64,000 nucleotides of DNA from Cymbidium sinense (lineage: Eukaryota > Streptophyta > Magnoliopsida > Asparagales > Orchidaceae), in contig CM038220.1 in NCBI GenBank assembly GCA_021442155.1, positions 82,078,897 to 82,142,896 on the forward strand. Direction: 5' to 3'. Shown in pieces: positions 1-12,560 of this stretch; positions within the stretch are counted from its first letter, which is position 1; every line of letters starts with the position of its first letter. The translations under genes and the position numbers were made by a program. A model generated the notes under the pieces. The model saw nothing but the letters and a program-made list of their open reading frames with translations, was not told the DNA's origin and made no database searches.

Positions 1-299
1 TGAAATCAATTCAAAATCAAATCTAAGTTTTTCAAGCCAAAATCTTGAACTTATCCAAATCACTCTGAAATCAAACCAACCTCTTGATTTTCTCTCAAGG
101 TTCAATCAACTTTACAATCATGAGCTGATATATAAATCCAAACCTCAATCATTCAATCAAAACTCAAATAAAAAATCAAACCCAAGACCCCTTCATATTC
201 TTCCTTTGAATATGAAATTTTCAAATGGATCAAAATCCATTTGACTTCAAACCACTTGTAAATGGATTTATATTTCAATCATGAGTCCATATACAAGAT

Positions 300-1430
300 C
301 AATCAACTTCAAATCAAGCTTTGACTAAGCCATTTAACCCACTTAGGCTCACTTGACCTAAAGTGACCTAAAAATTATGAGCCAACTTTTGATCCTAACC
401 AAATTGGATTGAACCAAACTCATATATTCCTCTCATCATGATCATCATGGAATGATCAATCAAACAAATTGGGTCAAACCAAGTCACACCTAAGGCTTGA
501 CCAAGTCAACACTTAACCTAAAATGAAACCTAACATAGTCAAATTCTACCATAAGCCAAATTGACTGAAACCATTGATCTAAGTTCCCTCATAACCTATG
601 TTTGAACTTGACCAAGTCAAAATTTAAGCCTAACCGAGCACAATTGGCCCACTTGACCTAAGTTGACCTAATTTGACCTAAAGGACCAAAATGTGTTAAA
701 ACATGATCTAAGCCAAATTGATTGAAACCAATGGGTCAAGACCATCCCAAATCACTTGTGAAACTTGACCAAAGTCACAAATGGCCAACTAGACCCAACC
801 TAGCCCAATTGACCTTGGACCCAACATGACCTAAAGGGGTCATGTTAAGCCAAAATTGAACTTAACCCAAATTGAGTGAAAATAAAGATACCAATCCACT
901 CCATATGACTAACCTAACCTAAACCTACCATTGACCTACCTAAATAGGTCAAATGGGTCAAATAGGTCAACTTGACCCATTTGACCTAAATGAGTCATAT
1001 GAGCCAAAATCAAATATATACCAAATTGAACCAATCCGAAGGCACCAAAACATTTCAAATGGACATATGAACTTGATCCATCCCTTGGTTTGACCTAATT
1101 TGACCAATTGGTCAACTTGACCCAAGTTGACCCATTTTGACCTAAATGGGTCAACATGAGCCAAACCCTATCAATGGATTTCAAATCCAATGAAACTTGG
1201 CCAAACCTATATTCCCAACATACCAAACATACCCAAGGTGAAAAAAATAGCAAAATTACCACTTTACCCCTAGTCCATAGAACAAACTTTGGCCTAACCC
1301 ATGGGTATTTTGGTCATACCCTCTTCACAATCACGTGACTTTCCTAAAAGCTCAAGGGGACTTAGTGATGAGTGGTGCACCCAACCCAATGGGTTTGGGT
1401 CAACCCATTTGACCCATAGACCAAACCCGA
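300..1430 (+). promoter_or_regulatory. TTGAC-dense segment (W-box core field) in LTR U3
   Basis: About twenty TTGACC or TTGACT words lie on the + strand here, with roughly a dozen GTCAA words on the other strand, in about 1.1 kb. TTGAC[CT] is the W-box core bound by plant WRKY factors. A perfect 16-bp palindrome, TTGACCAATTGGTCAA, sits at 1100-1115 as two head-to-head cores. The equivalent block recurs in every LTR copy, always near the LTR end that adjoins the internal 3' region, which would be U3. Binding is inferred; low-complexity drift is the alternative. Confidence 0.5.
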
Positions 1431-1879
1431 CGATATAGCCTAAAATTCAATTTTCAAACTCCATCCTAAGCTTAATTTTATGCACATGGGAGGTTAGCAT
1501 TCCACTCAAGGGATTAAACTGACCATGTGCAATGATCTAAGGAAAACCTTTTTTACTTAACAAAAATCATGCATATTCAACTTCTAAATTTTCTTAAATG
1601 AATTACTTAGCATGCATCATAAAGTGTGTAAACTACTCTCATTTGCATATATAGATATGCTTAGGATCCATCCATATGCATGTTATATATGTTGAGAAAG
1701 AATTGAAGTAATGTGTATTATGTGAATTTTGATTCATTTTATTTAATCTTAAAATGCCTTTCTTTTTGAATAGGTTTGTTTAGAGTTTGTCTAAACTTAG
1801 GATTTTTTAAAAGATGTAATCAAAACATTCAACTAAATGAAACTAAAACATGAACCTACCTTTGAAATTACTTAAGGAT

Positions 1880-1918
1880 TAGGGAAGGAAAGAGAAGTTC
1901 TCTTCTCTTTCCCTCTCT
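1880..1918. repeat. GA/CT hairpin inside LTR copy 0
   Basis: A purine run (GGGAAGGAAAGAGAAG) is followed at once by its pyrimidine complement, giving a short-loop hairpin. Copy 2 keeps the same arrangement near 29583-29615; copies 1 and 3 are degraded. Confidence 0.5.
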
Positions 1919-2228
1919 TTATAACTTAGTAATTAATTGTAAGTTTCACTCAAACCAAATTAAAACATGAAATAAAATTAAACCAAAATATTTAACCATG
2001 TCCTCCACACTTAGAGAACTTGAACCTTAAGTCATAAGCTAAGCATACCACACAAACCTTCAAAGCATGCACATTAGCCTAAGTCACCACTTCTAACTTT
2101 AGGTTAGGTCGGTGTATGGTTTGATGTTATGTTTAGTTTTGTGATGAATGTTTTAGATTGAATGTTAGGGTGTATGTTCCTACAATTAATGGTAGGACGT
2201 GCTTAGTCTAACTATTCTTTTCTACAAA

Positions 2229-2309
2229 GGATTATGCTTAAGGGGTGATATTATAAATAAAATATAAATGCTTCTTGCTTGCAGGTGCTTATACCCCTAA
2301 GCATAATCC
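2229..2309 (+). promoter_or_regulatory. Conserved LTR stem-loop with TATA-like loop (copy 0)
   Basis: Arm GGATTATGCTTAAGGGG (2229-2245) pairs with CCCCTAAGCATAATCC (2294-2309), with one bulged base. The loop of about 48 nt holds two TATA-like words (TATAAATA, ATATAAATG). The same stem and loop occur at 5650-5728, 29163-29244 and, weakened, 41351-41424. On the element's sense strand this could be a core promoter or a structured leader; which one is not shown by the sequence. Confidence 0.55.
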
Positions 2310-5300
2310 ATAAGCCAGGTGAACTTAGTCACCCATGTGTGGGGTGATAAGTCCAATATACATGCTTGGGATTTGTATTGTGTGATTTAACTAACCTTTA
2401 TTTTGTAGGTGTTAGTTAGATTTTACCTTTTCCTTTTCATGTAAAAATTTATATATTTAGGATTTTGGAATGATTTGTTATGGGGATTAGGATGAGCATT
2501 GGTCGTAAGATCCCATCTTATGCACCATGTGAACCCTTGGAGCATCCACCTTCCAACCATCGAAAGGAGAAACCAAAAGAAGAAGAAGAAAGAAGAATAA
2601 GAAAGAAAGAAGAAAGAATAAAGAAAAATAAAGCTTGAAGACCCCCATATCAATGAATTCCTTTGCTTAAATTATATTTCAATTCATTTGTAATCTAGGT
2701 TGTACAAGGGTAGATCTCGTCTACCCATATTTGATATTTTTGAGTTTGTGTGGTGGTGCCCGACCGCAAATGGCCATTTATTCTTTTTGCGACTAACTAT
2801 ATAAATTGTTTGATGATTTATTTAGCTTTTGCATTAAGTGACATGCTTTTCCTAGTTTCTTCTTTACTTTATGAATGACCTAGATGTGGATTAGGCTCTT
2901 TAGGGAAAAATAAATCTTTTACCCAACTTAACAACTCAAAATAAAATTAAATAACTCATAACCTCACCTAAAGCTCAGGATTAATATCAAGATAAAAGAA
3001 TTAGCAAACCCTTAGCTGGATGAGCATTTCTTTATAATATCATGCACAAATGCATCTTATTTCACTCTTGATTGGAGGGCTTCCACCTTTGCCGAGAACC
3101 CACCTTTGCGTGGTGGTCTCACCTCCTATCATTTCGTTGATTTTGGCCAATAATCTAATTTCTCATGCATTAGCATAAAAATTCTATTAGCCTGAGTCAA
3201 AATAATTGTCCAAAATAGAAATAAAATTAAATTTAAGATGCATTAGATTTAGGTCAATTGAAGCCTGTCCCTTTACTTGATCTAGTCTCTGTAGGGAGTG
3301 AGTTTAAGGGCATAATCTCTATATAAATAATAACAGTCTAGCTATCTTGCATAAGCATAAAGACATGCTTACAAGTATTTAAAATCATAGGAGGAGTTAG
3401 TTGGTAGCCGCCCCCGGGTAGTTGTAAGTTCAAGCTATCGGGTGGTTTCTCCTCTCATATGGAGGCAAACTGATTTCCCATTTTTGTCCTTAGATTTAGG
3501 TTGTACTTCTAGCCCTCACCAAAGCTACCTAGATTTAGCTTCTGTGGTTACTTCTTCCCTTTGTCAGTTATAAGCATAATTTCTCACCTCTTAGGCATTT
3601 CCTTAATCTTATTTTAAGGAATCTTAAGTCCTAAAATTCTAATGAAAAATGCAACTCAAACAAATTAAATCAATTTCCAAAAATGTAAAGCCCAATTTTA
3701 GAAAAGTTTGACATGCTCGCTAGGTTTCCTAGCATCATGAGCATTTCCTACTTATCTTCTATTTTGGCTTAAATAATAACTCCCTTTTTGATCAATCCCA
3801 TTTCATTCAAAAATATAAACCAATCGATTGATAGTCCTTATGTGGTGTTTATTTTTGAGATATGGGACACCATGCAAATCTTAGGGGGTACTTATTGAAG
3901 TGATCGAGTATGACATTAAGGAATGATGCACTATCTCAAAAGATAGAAATCACCACCCTATAATGGACCTAATCACCTAATAATGACTCTTAAGGCAAGT
4001 TGGGTCTTCAAAAATACCAGATATCTTTCCCCTACTTTACATAAAAAAGTAAAGTAGGATTTATTTTAAGGTAGATTCTTTAAGTTCTCTATGGAGGCAT
4101 TCCCCCATAGTTAATTACATCCTAAGGAATGTGAATTCCTTAAGAATACTCTCAATTAAAGTAGACAATTAGGGTCTCCAAAGATTTCAAGGTTAAGACT
4201 ATCAAGCGATTGGCTATTTTAGAAAATCAAATGAGATAGATCAAGGAGAAGACTTATTTTTAGAATCCAAAGGGAGAAAGTAGGAAATGCTCATGATACT
4301 AGGAAGCCTAGTAAGCATTCCAATCTACCCTATAGTTGGGTTTTATATTTTTGAAATTGAAGAAAGTTAATTATTTGAGTTGGCATTTTATTTGATTGCT
4401 AGGGCTTATAATTCCACAACATAAGACTGTGAAAATGCCTAAGAGGTGGGGATTTATGCTTGTAGCTCACAAAGGGAAACAATAACCATAGATCCTAAAT
4501 CTAAGAAGCTTTTACGAGGATGAAAGCATGACCTAAATATAAGGTGAAAATGGGTATATGGTGTATCTCCATAAGAGAGAATAAATCACCCGATTGCTAG
4601 ACTTATTATCACCTGGAGTGGCATCTAACAAACTCTTCCTACGCTTTAAATTCATGTAGGCAACTCTTATGCTTTGCAAGATGGAAAGACTGTCATTTAT
4701 TTAGAGAGGAAATTAAGTCAATAAATGCACTCCCTAAGATACTAAAGCATGAGTTGTATGAATCCATGACTTAATCTAACGTAAATCTTATCAAATTTAT
4801 TCAATTCTTTTGGACTTTTTGTTTTGACACAGGCTATGGAATTTTGTATGCCTAAATGCATGAGAACTTGATTATGGGCCAAATCAAGAGTGAAAGGGGT
4901 GTTCATCCATCAAAGGCTCTCACAGGTTAAGCCTTCATTCCCTGGCAAAGATGGAAACCCCCTCTTAATAAGAGTGGAAGAATATGACATGCATGATATT
5001 ACACATTCATTCATCCAGCTAAGGGGTTGCTAAAAATTTTATCATATTGATTTAATTCATAGGCTTTATGGTGAGGCTATGAGTTATTTTAAATTTTTAA
5101 TTATGAGTTGTTAATTGGGGTAGAAAAATTAATTTCATCCTAAGATCCTACCGCTTCCAGGCCACACATTCAAGCATCAATCATAAAGAAACAATGAAAA
5201 GCATGTCATTCTAATGCACAATCTAAACAAAACATCAAACAATTTTATAGACTACCGTAAAAGAATAAAAGGTCAATGCGATCGGGTTTCTTCGTACACC

Positions 5301-5649
5301 CCGAAAAGAGAAAAAAATGGGTAGCCGAGCTCTACCCTTATACAACCCAGATTACAAAAAAAATAATACATTCTATGGGGGTCTTCTTTTCTTCATTTCT
5401 TTCGTCTCTTTCTTTTGATTTGATTTGCTCCAAAGGCATCACAGGGCACCCTTGGACTCTAAACTGCTCATCCTAATCCCCATAACACGATCCTAATTCT
5501 TAATGCAAAATTACATTAAAATAGAAAAAATAAATCTAGCTACACTTGCAAAATAAATGTTAGCTAAATACATACAAACCAAGCAGTTATATGAATAATT
5601 TGGACTTAGCACCCCACACATGGGTAACCAAGCCCACCTGTCCTAACAT

Positions 5650-5728
5650 GGGTTACGCTTAAGGGCTAAGCAACCTGCACAGCAAAAGTATTTATATTTT
5701 TATTACAACAACCCCTTAAGCATAACCC
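5650..5728 (-). promoter_or_regulatory. Conserved LTR stem-loop with TATA-like loop (copy 1)
   Basis: Arms at 5650-5665 and 5712-5728 pair with a single mismatch (GGGTTACGCTTAAGGG against the complement of CCCCTTAAGCATAACCC). On the minus strand the loop carries AATATAAATA. This is the equivalent of 2229-2309. Confidence 0.5.
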
Positions 5729-6239
5729 TTTGCAAAAAATATGATTAGGCTAATAACGGCCTAACATCCAGTCTATGAATCATACACGCTAACATCCAGT
5801 CTAAAATATTACATCACAAAATAAAATACAATATCATACATACAACGCCCTAACTTAGCACTAGAAGTGGTGACTTTGTATTTTAATGTGTGTGCTTAAC
5901 GCTTGTGTGGCAAGACTTTACTAAACTTCTTTAGTTTAAGTTTCAATTTAGAGTTTAAATTTTGTTTAAATTTTACCTCTGGGTGATTTCAATTTAAATG
6001 ATTTAATAATTTATTTTTTATTTTTTTTTCACTTTTATTTGGTTAGAGTGATGTTTATGTTTTCAAGAGTGAAGAGTAGAATGAATTTCATTTGTAGACA
6101 GAACTCATCATATTCTACATCCTAACTCCTAAAGAGTCTAGCTAAGGTCCGTATGTATCTTAATCCATTTGAATTTGTATAATTCATTTGATTTAGAATT
6201 TAGAATTTGAGTTTGTTTAAGCTTTATGTATTTAATTGA

Positions 6240-6490
6240 TTAATTTTGGATTAAATGTGTTGATTACATCTTGATAATTCAATATCCTTAATATCTAATG
6301 AAGTTTAAGTTTGTTTAAATTCATGTGTTTTTGATTAATTAATTTTTGATTAGATGTTTTAATTTAATTAAATTTTGATAATTCAATATCCTTGATCTCT
6401 AATGAAGTTTAAGTTTGTTTAAATTCATGATTTATTTTAGATTAAATGTTTTGGTTTAATTAAATCTTGATAATTCAATATCTTTTTAAA
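6240..6490. repeat. Short tandem repeat in LTR copy 1, about 92-104 bp period
   Basis: The phrase GATAATTCAATATC starts at 6273, 6377 and 6469. Between the first two it is followed by a shared ATGAAGTTTAAGTTTGTTTA segment. Confidence 0.75.
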
Positions 6491-6879
6491 ATAATATCTA
6501 ATTCTTTTCTTTGATTATAGTTATGTGACTTAACTTATGTTTATTTGATTTGATTATGGTTCATTCATTTGTAGTTTGATCATATTAGATTAATTTAGAT
6601 TTTTATTTTGATTTTAATTGAGTTTGATTCCTTGTAATTAAGATTTTATTTTTTAATCTCATCCATTTGTCATATTTATCAAAGCTTGATTTGCATTTTG
6701 ATTTCATACACTGGATAGTTAATTAGTTTATCTTATTTAAGTTGGTTGAATGAGATTTGATTTGATTGCATATTAAATTGATGAGAGTCTTTCTTAATTT
6801 AATTTAATTTGATTTGATTTATTTGATTAGCTTTATTAGTCTATGGGCTTGCTTAAGTTCAATGTGTTTATTAGTTTAA

Positions 6880-7700
6880 TTAAGAAGTGTGTTTAGCTTA
6901 ATTATTAAATTAAATATGGGTTTGTTTAATTTTTAATTTAGTTTCATATTTGTTTAGGTTGATGATGTAATTAATGAATTATTTAGGATTTGATTGGCAT
7001 TTAATTTCTTTTTGATTATGTTCAAATTTATGTTAAATTAAGCTTAAGTTTAATATGATTAATTTTATTAACATAATTAGCTTGTTTAAGAGGTGTGATC
7101 AATTATTAAATTAAGTAAAGATTTGTTAATTTTTTTTTAAATTTGATTTCATATTTATTTAGGTTAATGATGAAATTAATGACTTAATGATTTAAGTTTA
7201 AATTAAGAATTCATTAGTATTTAATTGCAATTATGTTTGATTAAGTTTAAGTTTAATATGATTAATTTGATTGACTTTAATTAGTTTACTTAAGATGTGT
7301 GATCAAATTAATTAGTAGATTAATTAAGTGTTTGATTTCAATTAATTTTAATATGATTTATAAAGTAAATTTGATTTATTAAGATGGTAGATTAATTTAT
7401 TAAGTTTGCATTAATTAGGTGTTTATTCAATTGGATTAGCTTAAGGGTAATTAGTTTAATTAAGGAGTGTGTTTAAGTTAATTATTAAATTAAATAAAGA
7501 TTTATTTTATTCTTAATGATGTAATTAATGACTTAATGATTTAGGTTTAATTTGGGTTTTGATTAGTATTTGATTTCATTTTGATTATGTTTGATTAAGC
7601 TTAGGTTTAATTTGATTAATTTGATTAACTTAATTAGCTTACTTGAGGGGTGTGATTAATTGTTAAATTTAATTAGCGGTTTGATTTAAGCTTAATTTTA
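6880..7700. repeat. Degenerate AT-rich repeats in LTR copy 1
   Basis: A block starting GTGTG(A/T)TTA..AATTATTAAATTAA and continuing into an AATGA(T/C)TTA phrase recurs near 6888, 7095 and 7465, with a partial copy near 7658. The surrounding 6.1-8.5 kb is almost entirely A, T and TTGATT-like words. No gene seen. Confidence 0.55.
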
Positions 7701-8547
7701 GAGTTAGCTTTAATGTAACTTATTTAGATTAATTTGATTAATTAAGATGATGGATTAATTCATTAAATTTGCATTAATTAGATGTTTGATAAATTAAGTT
7801 TGATTAAGTGTAATTAAATTTTTAAATCATTAGATTAATTATGGGTTTGTTTAATTAGAGTTTATTAACATAATTTCCATCATTGTTTGATTAAAGGATT
7901 ATTGTTATTACCATCATTGCCACTAAGTGAATTAATTGTTTATTTCATTTCAATTAAGTTTATTATTTATGATTAGAGTTTTATTTGATTTGATTCATTT
8001 ATTATGTTTGTTTGATTTCATTAACACGTTTGATTTAGTTCTTAGGTTGAAATATTTAATGGTTAATTAATTATCTTATTCCCAATGGATGTGATTTAAT
8101 GATATGTTAATTAAGTTTACTTTAACTTTATTTGGTTTAATTTGATTAATATCAAATGATTATGTTGACTTGGTTTGTTAGTCAAATTAGTTTTTAGTTT
8201 ATTTAATTATTAATTAGTTTCGGTTTATTTATATTCATTAAGGAGTGTCATATGATTAAGACTCCATGCTTAGTGTAGGTTTAGTTATACTAGTTAAACC
8301 CATGTTAAAGTTTCCTAGATCTGTTGAATTTTAAGTTTGATTTAAGATTTAATCATTTAATTAAGTTTTATTGAGTTAAATAGGTTTAATCATACTTAAT
8401 TTAATTTTCTCTAAGAATGATATTTTTTCGATTTGAGATTTGATTAATGATTGCTTAGATGCTACTTCATTTCTGATTTTTATTTGATATTTAAATTATT
8501 TTTAGATTGTGTTTTAATTATCTCCTTAATTGATTAAACTCTACTCT

Positions 8548-8563
8548 TAAGTGTTTGTTTGGA
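8548..8563. repeat. Target-site duplication, left copy (LINE)
   Basis: TAAGTGTTTGTTTGGA is repeated exactly at 17231-17246, directly after the A-rich LINE tail. The first T may belong to the tail, so the duplication is 15 or 16 bp, typical of L1-type insertion. Confidence 0.95.
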
Positions 8564-8755
8564 TATCCCAAAGAGGTTTGGATTAGCATATATCATCATT
8601 ACAAATCACAAAACCCTAACAGCGCTCCCTCTCTGGCAATTTTGGCGACTTTGCATTCCCCTCGGTGGATTGGCCATTCTCGGGTATTTGGCCGCTTCTC
8701 TGCGCTTCTGACTGCACGTTGGCTCCTCCATATGTGGCGTCCTTGGATTAGAGCA

Positions 8756-10272
8756 ATGGCGAGGCTCGTCTCGAATCCGTCGCCTCTCGACCGCCGCACC
8801 GACTTTGCTCTCGACTCTATAGGTTTTAATTGATTGCCCTGTTAATGTAACTGTTAAATCATTCAAAGATGCTTTATCGGTAAGATCCCTACCTCGAATG
8901 CTTGAGTTAATCTCATTTTGACTTCTTATCATGGATTGCGTGTGTGTTCGTCGGGATGTTGAGAAACTTGCTAAGCCCTTGAGTTCGCTTTGGTGGGTAA
9001 ATTCTCCCTTAGGCGTAACTCTTGATAACATTACTTTCTTTCATAATTTAAAATTAACGGGTTCTTTCTCTATCGGGCTGATCGATCCCCGTCACATTCT
9101 TATTCAACTTTCTAATGATTTAGATTACTGGCGGGTTTTTGCTCGTCGTTCTTATTTTGTGCATAATTGTCAAATGCGGCTACTAAAATGGTCGCCCCTA
9201 TTTGATGTCAAAGAAGAATCTCCCATTATCCCTCTTTGGCTTGCTTTCCCTTAACATGCAAATACATTATGTCACTCATCAAGTTTTGTTTGCTGTTGGC
9301 GGCCTTTTTGGTAGACCTCTCCAAATAGACCAAGCAACGGCCAATAGATCTAGGCCATCTGTCGCTCGTATTCTCGTTGAGATAGACATCACAAAGAAAT
9401 ATCCCAAAGAGGTTTGGATTGGCTCTGAAAAATTTGGATATAGTCAAAAAGTCAAATTCAAAAATTTTCCTATTTTTTGCACTCACTACAAGATTCACGG
9501 ACACGACCACTCAGATTGCTTTGTGCTCCATCCTGATCTCAAGAAAAATTTACCACAGAATGACTACCATTAATGGAACTCGGAAAACCAATACTCTAGC
9601 ATACGTGCTTAAAGATACTCAAAAAGAACCTCTCCTACCTACACCTCCTACTGCTCTATCTAGTGGCAAACAATCTGACCTTGGTACTAAAACAACCAAT
9701 GAGGGGTGTGATGTTACCAATGGAAATTTACCTAACTTCACCCCTGCTTGTAATAATCCGACTTCTCATGATAGCTCTTTGCTTCATTTAAATCCTACTG
9801 AAAATCTGAATGGTAGCCTCATATTGGACACCCAATTAAACAATTTGAATGGGAATCATATAATAGACCAAATCAATAATGACCCTACGGTTTTAGAACA
9901 TATTGAGAAAGATATTTGTATTACGAATGGTGCCAAAACTTCCACATCTATTTCCATTTAGAGTGATATCCAATTGATCCCAATTCTCATACTATATCCG
10001 ATACGGAAGAAGGTAAAATCCCCTCTTCTAAAGCATTGATAGGTTCTTCTACTATTCCGGAAGCCATAAATCAATCTCTTTCTGATGGAGATAATTTGGA
10101 TTCTGAGAGACCCTTTCAAATTGTTAAAAACAAAAAACCCTTCAAAGCAAAATTTTCTAATAATAACCTCTCTAGAATCACTTCTTCACCCCACACAAGT
10201 AATGTGCCATCATTTCTCTCTCTCTTTCCTTTCTCTTTTTTTTACTTTTCCCTTTTGGTTGTCCCCTTATGA
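8756..10272 (+). pseudogene. LINE ORF1 (nucleic-acid-binding protein), frameshifted
   Basis: ORF1 proteins of plant L1 elements bind the element RNA. A likely start is the ATG at 8756. A segment with VKSFKDALSV, typical of the N-terminus, is read in another frame near 8850. At 8931-9254 comes the DUF4283-like core (SIGLIDPRHILIQLSN, then LKWSPLFD.KEESPI). It continues in a new frame at 9202-9573 with ATANRSRPSVARILVEID and KEVWIGSEKFGYSQKVKF. The zinc knuckle reads CTHYKIHGHDHSDC, with Tyr in place of the second Cys. A hydrophilic Asn/Thr/Ser-rich tail follows in two frames (9561-9961, then 10036-10272). At least three frameshifts or stops break it. Its last stop overlaps the ORF2 start as ATGA at 10269-10272. 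Confidence 0.85.
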
Positions 10273-10960
10273 TTAATTTTCTTATTTGGAATATCCGGGT
10301 TGTGGGTCTCTTCTTCTGTCGTGTTAGGAGTCTTTGTCATGTTCATAATATCAATTTACTTGTTCTTATTGAACCTTTCATTAATTCCTCTAAGATTGCT
10401 TTTGTTGCTAGATCCCTTGGCTTTCATAATTTCTTCTTCAATCTTAACAATAAAATTTGGTGCTTTTGGCACAACTCCATCACCATTTCCATCATTGATA
10501 ATCTTGACCAATTGGTTAATGTCAAAATCTCCTTAGGTGACTTATCGCTTTTGGATCTTTTATCTATGCCTCTTGTAATAGAGTGGTAGGAACATCCTTT
10601 GGAATCACTTACGCCTCCTTCCTTCTTCCCCACAGTTGGTTGGAGGTGATTTCAATACTATCATAGCTAGTTAAAAGAAGGGAGGATGTTCTCCTAACCT
10701 TCATTCCATGGAGGACTTCTCAAATATGACCCTTGATTGCAATCGATCGACATTGGTTTCATCTAACTTCACGTGGCACAACTCTAGGCTTTGGTAGCGT
10801 CCTGATAGGGCCCTCTTTAATTCTCTTTGGATCAATAAATGGTCTTCTACCACTGTTGAGCATTTGAGCAGAACTTTGTCGACCATGCTCTCTTGATTTC
10901 CTTCAATAATCCCACCCAAACCCGTCTACTCCCTCCTTTCAGATTTCAAAACATGTGGAC
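10269..10960 (+). pseudogene. LINE ORF2, apurinic-type endonuclease domain, broken
   Basis: This domain nicks target DNA to prime reverse transcription. ORF2 opens at the ATG at 10269 with INFLIWNIRVVG; the WN pair is the usual metal-site start of L1 endonucleases. LLVLIEPFINSSKI supplies the catalytic Glu. Downstream GGDFNTI (near 10648) and NFTWHNSRLW (near 10770) are typical. The last motif, normally SDHA, is lost to a frameshift near 10880. Several stops split the domain. Close similarity to known plant L1 endonucleases is clear from motif order. Confidence 0.85.
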
Positions 10961-11279
10961 CCAACATAGTGACTTCACCAATGTCGCTATCACTAATTGG
11001 GTTCCCTGGACAATTACAATTTCAAGGTATGACCGTCTATAAGCTCAAAAGACTTAAACAAAATCTTAATTGGTGGAACAAACACATTTTTAAAAATCTT
11101 TTCACAAATCTTAAAGCTATGGAACAAGAGGTTTGTTCTCTTGAAGATCTTTGTCTCAACCGATCCTAGTAAACTTGAGGAGTTGAACATTGCCAAGAAT
11201 AACTTGCTTAATTATCAAAACATGGAAGAAACCTATTGGCGTCAAAAAGTCGCAAGCAAACATATTTGAAGGTGTGAAA

Positions 11280-12560
11280 CACCGGTACTTTCACCATTTG
11301 TAATAAAATGGAAAGCCTTAAACTTGATTAAGAAAATTAAGAACTCTAATGGTGAATGGATAACCGATAATAATGATATTAAGGATTCTGTCATTCATCA
11401 TTTCCAAACTTTATTAAATTCTAAGCCGTTGCTAGATACTTTATCAAGCACCCATCTTATTCCTTCTATGATTAACAGTGAGGATAATCATTTACTCACT
11501 ATGTGTCCTTCCGAAGAGGAGATTAGTAATACTCTTAAGAACATGAACACTGACTCTGTTGCTGGCCGTGATGGCTATACGACCCACTTCTTTCAGCACT
11601 GTTGGCCATTTATTAAAACCGATTTAGTTAATGCTATTATTGATTTCTTTGATGGCAGTCCCATTCCCAAATACTTTTCAAGCACTTCTATTATCCTTAT
11701 TCCCAAAACTAACAATCCTGAATCTTGGGGCGATTTTAGACCGATTAGTCTTTGCACCTTTTTTCAAAAACTCATTGCTAAATTAATAAATAATAGGCTT
11801 AGCCCTTTGCTTCCTAAAATCATCTCCCCTAATCAAACTAGTTTGTTAAACACAGAACAATATTGAATAATATTCTTCTCGCTCAAGAAATGGTTCATGA
11901 CATTGATATCAATTCTAGAGGAGGCAACATCTTATTCAAACTGGACATCGCTAAAGCCTTTGATAATCTCTCATGGGACTTTTCTTTCAAATCCTGAATT
12001 TGTTTGGTTTTTGATAGTTTTATCCGATTATAAAAGATGTATCACTAATGTCCGGTTTTCGGTTATCATGAATGGTGAGTCCATAGGTTTCTTTCCTTCT
12101 AGCCATGGTTTGAGGCAAGGTGACCCACTATCACCTTCTCTTTATCATCGCTATTGAATACTTGTCAAGGAGCTCAATGATCTTTTCGCTAATAAGCCTA
12201 ATATGTCTTTTAAAACTCATGGAGGTTTCCCTATTTCTCATCTTAGCTTTGCGATGATTTCATTATCTTCAGAACGTTCCATTCAACATGTTAAAACCAT
12301 CAAGAACCTTCTAAATGATTTTGGTAAAGTTAGTGGTCTTTTCTTAATGAAGGAAAATGTTGTTTTATTCCTTCAACTAAGATTCCTCCTAATAGACTTA
12401 ACCAAATATCCAGAATTATTAATTTTAAGCAAAATCAACTCCCTCTTAATTACCTTGGAGCTCCACTTTTCAAAGGCCATAAAAGATCACACCTTTTTGA
12501 TGATCTAATTCAAAAAATTTCTAACAAAATTTTGATTTGGGAATTTCATTTACTCTCTTT
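11280..12560 (+). pseudogene. LINE ORF2, reverse transcriptase domain, broken
   Basis: Motifs in order: NMNTDSVAGRDGYTTHFFQH (near 11540), SIILIPKTNNPESWGDFRPI (near 11690), ISLCTFFQKLIAKLINNRLS, KLDIAKAFDNLSW (near 11940), then SHGLRQGDPLSP (near 12100). The catalytic FADD box is destroyed: near 12247-12262 the frame reads LSFAMISL, consistent with a one-base loss inside the Asp-Asp codons. A further part of the domain follows through 12540 in shifted frames. The enzyme copies element RNA at the nicked target. Confidence 0.9.

Larger units (their letters stand above)
1..3840 (+). repeat. Fragment of giant Tat-type LTR (copy 0), opposite orientation to the others
   Basis: Reading this stretch as its reverse complement gives the same succession of blocks as the LTR copies at 27492-34983 and 39492-47461: the block with the hairpin near 2229-2309, the GA/CT-rich block near 1880-1920, and the TTGACC-rich block at 300-1430. 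It is cut at both ends. The left end runs off the window. The right end stops at 3840, about 350 bp short of the LTR terminus, where copy 1 begins. About 2.7 kb present in copy 2 (roughly 29965-32700) is missing here; the junction is near 1524-1530, at a short shared CATGTGC/GCACATG word. No gene seen. Matching is by eye. Confidence 0.8.
3841..8563 (-). repeat. LTR copy 1, first part (3' LTR of element 1)
   Basis: Begins TGTGGTGTTTATTTTTGAGA, the same start as copy 3 at 39492. In the element's own (minus) orientation the LTR therefore ends AAACACCACA and starts TGTTGACC, giving TG...CA termini. From 3841 to about 6030 it matches copies 2 and 3 block for block. From about 6050 to 8563 it is an extremely AT-rich, repetitive stretch not obviously shared with them. 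It is interrupted at 8563 by a LINE and resumes at 17247. No gene is seen; the small reading frame at 5276-5476 is not conserved. Confidence 0.8.

Noticed and set aside
8599..9031. Minus-strand frames of 66 and 141 codons across the LINE 5' end
   Set aside because: They lie antisense to ORF1, which has clear DUF4283 and zinc-knuckle features on the + strand.
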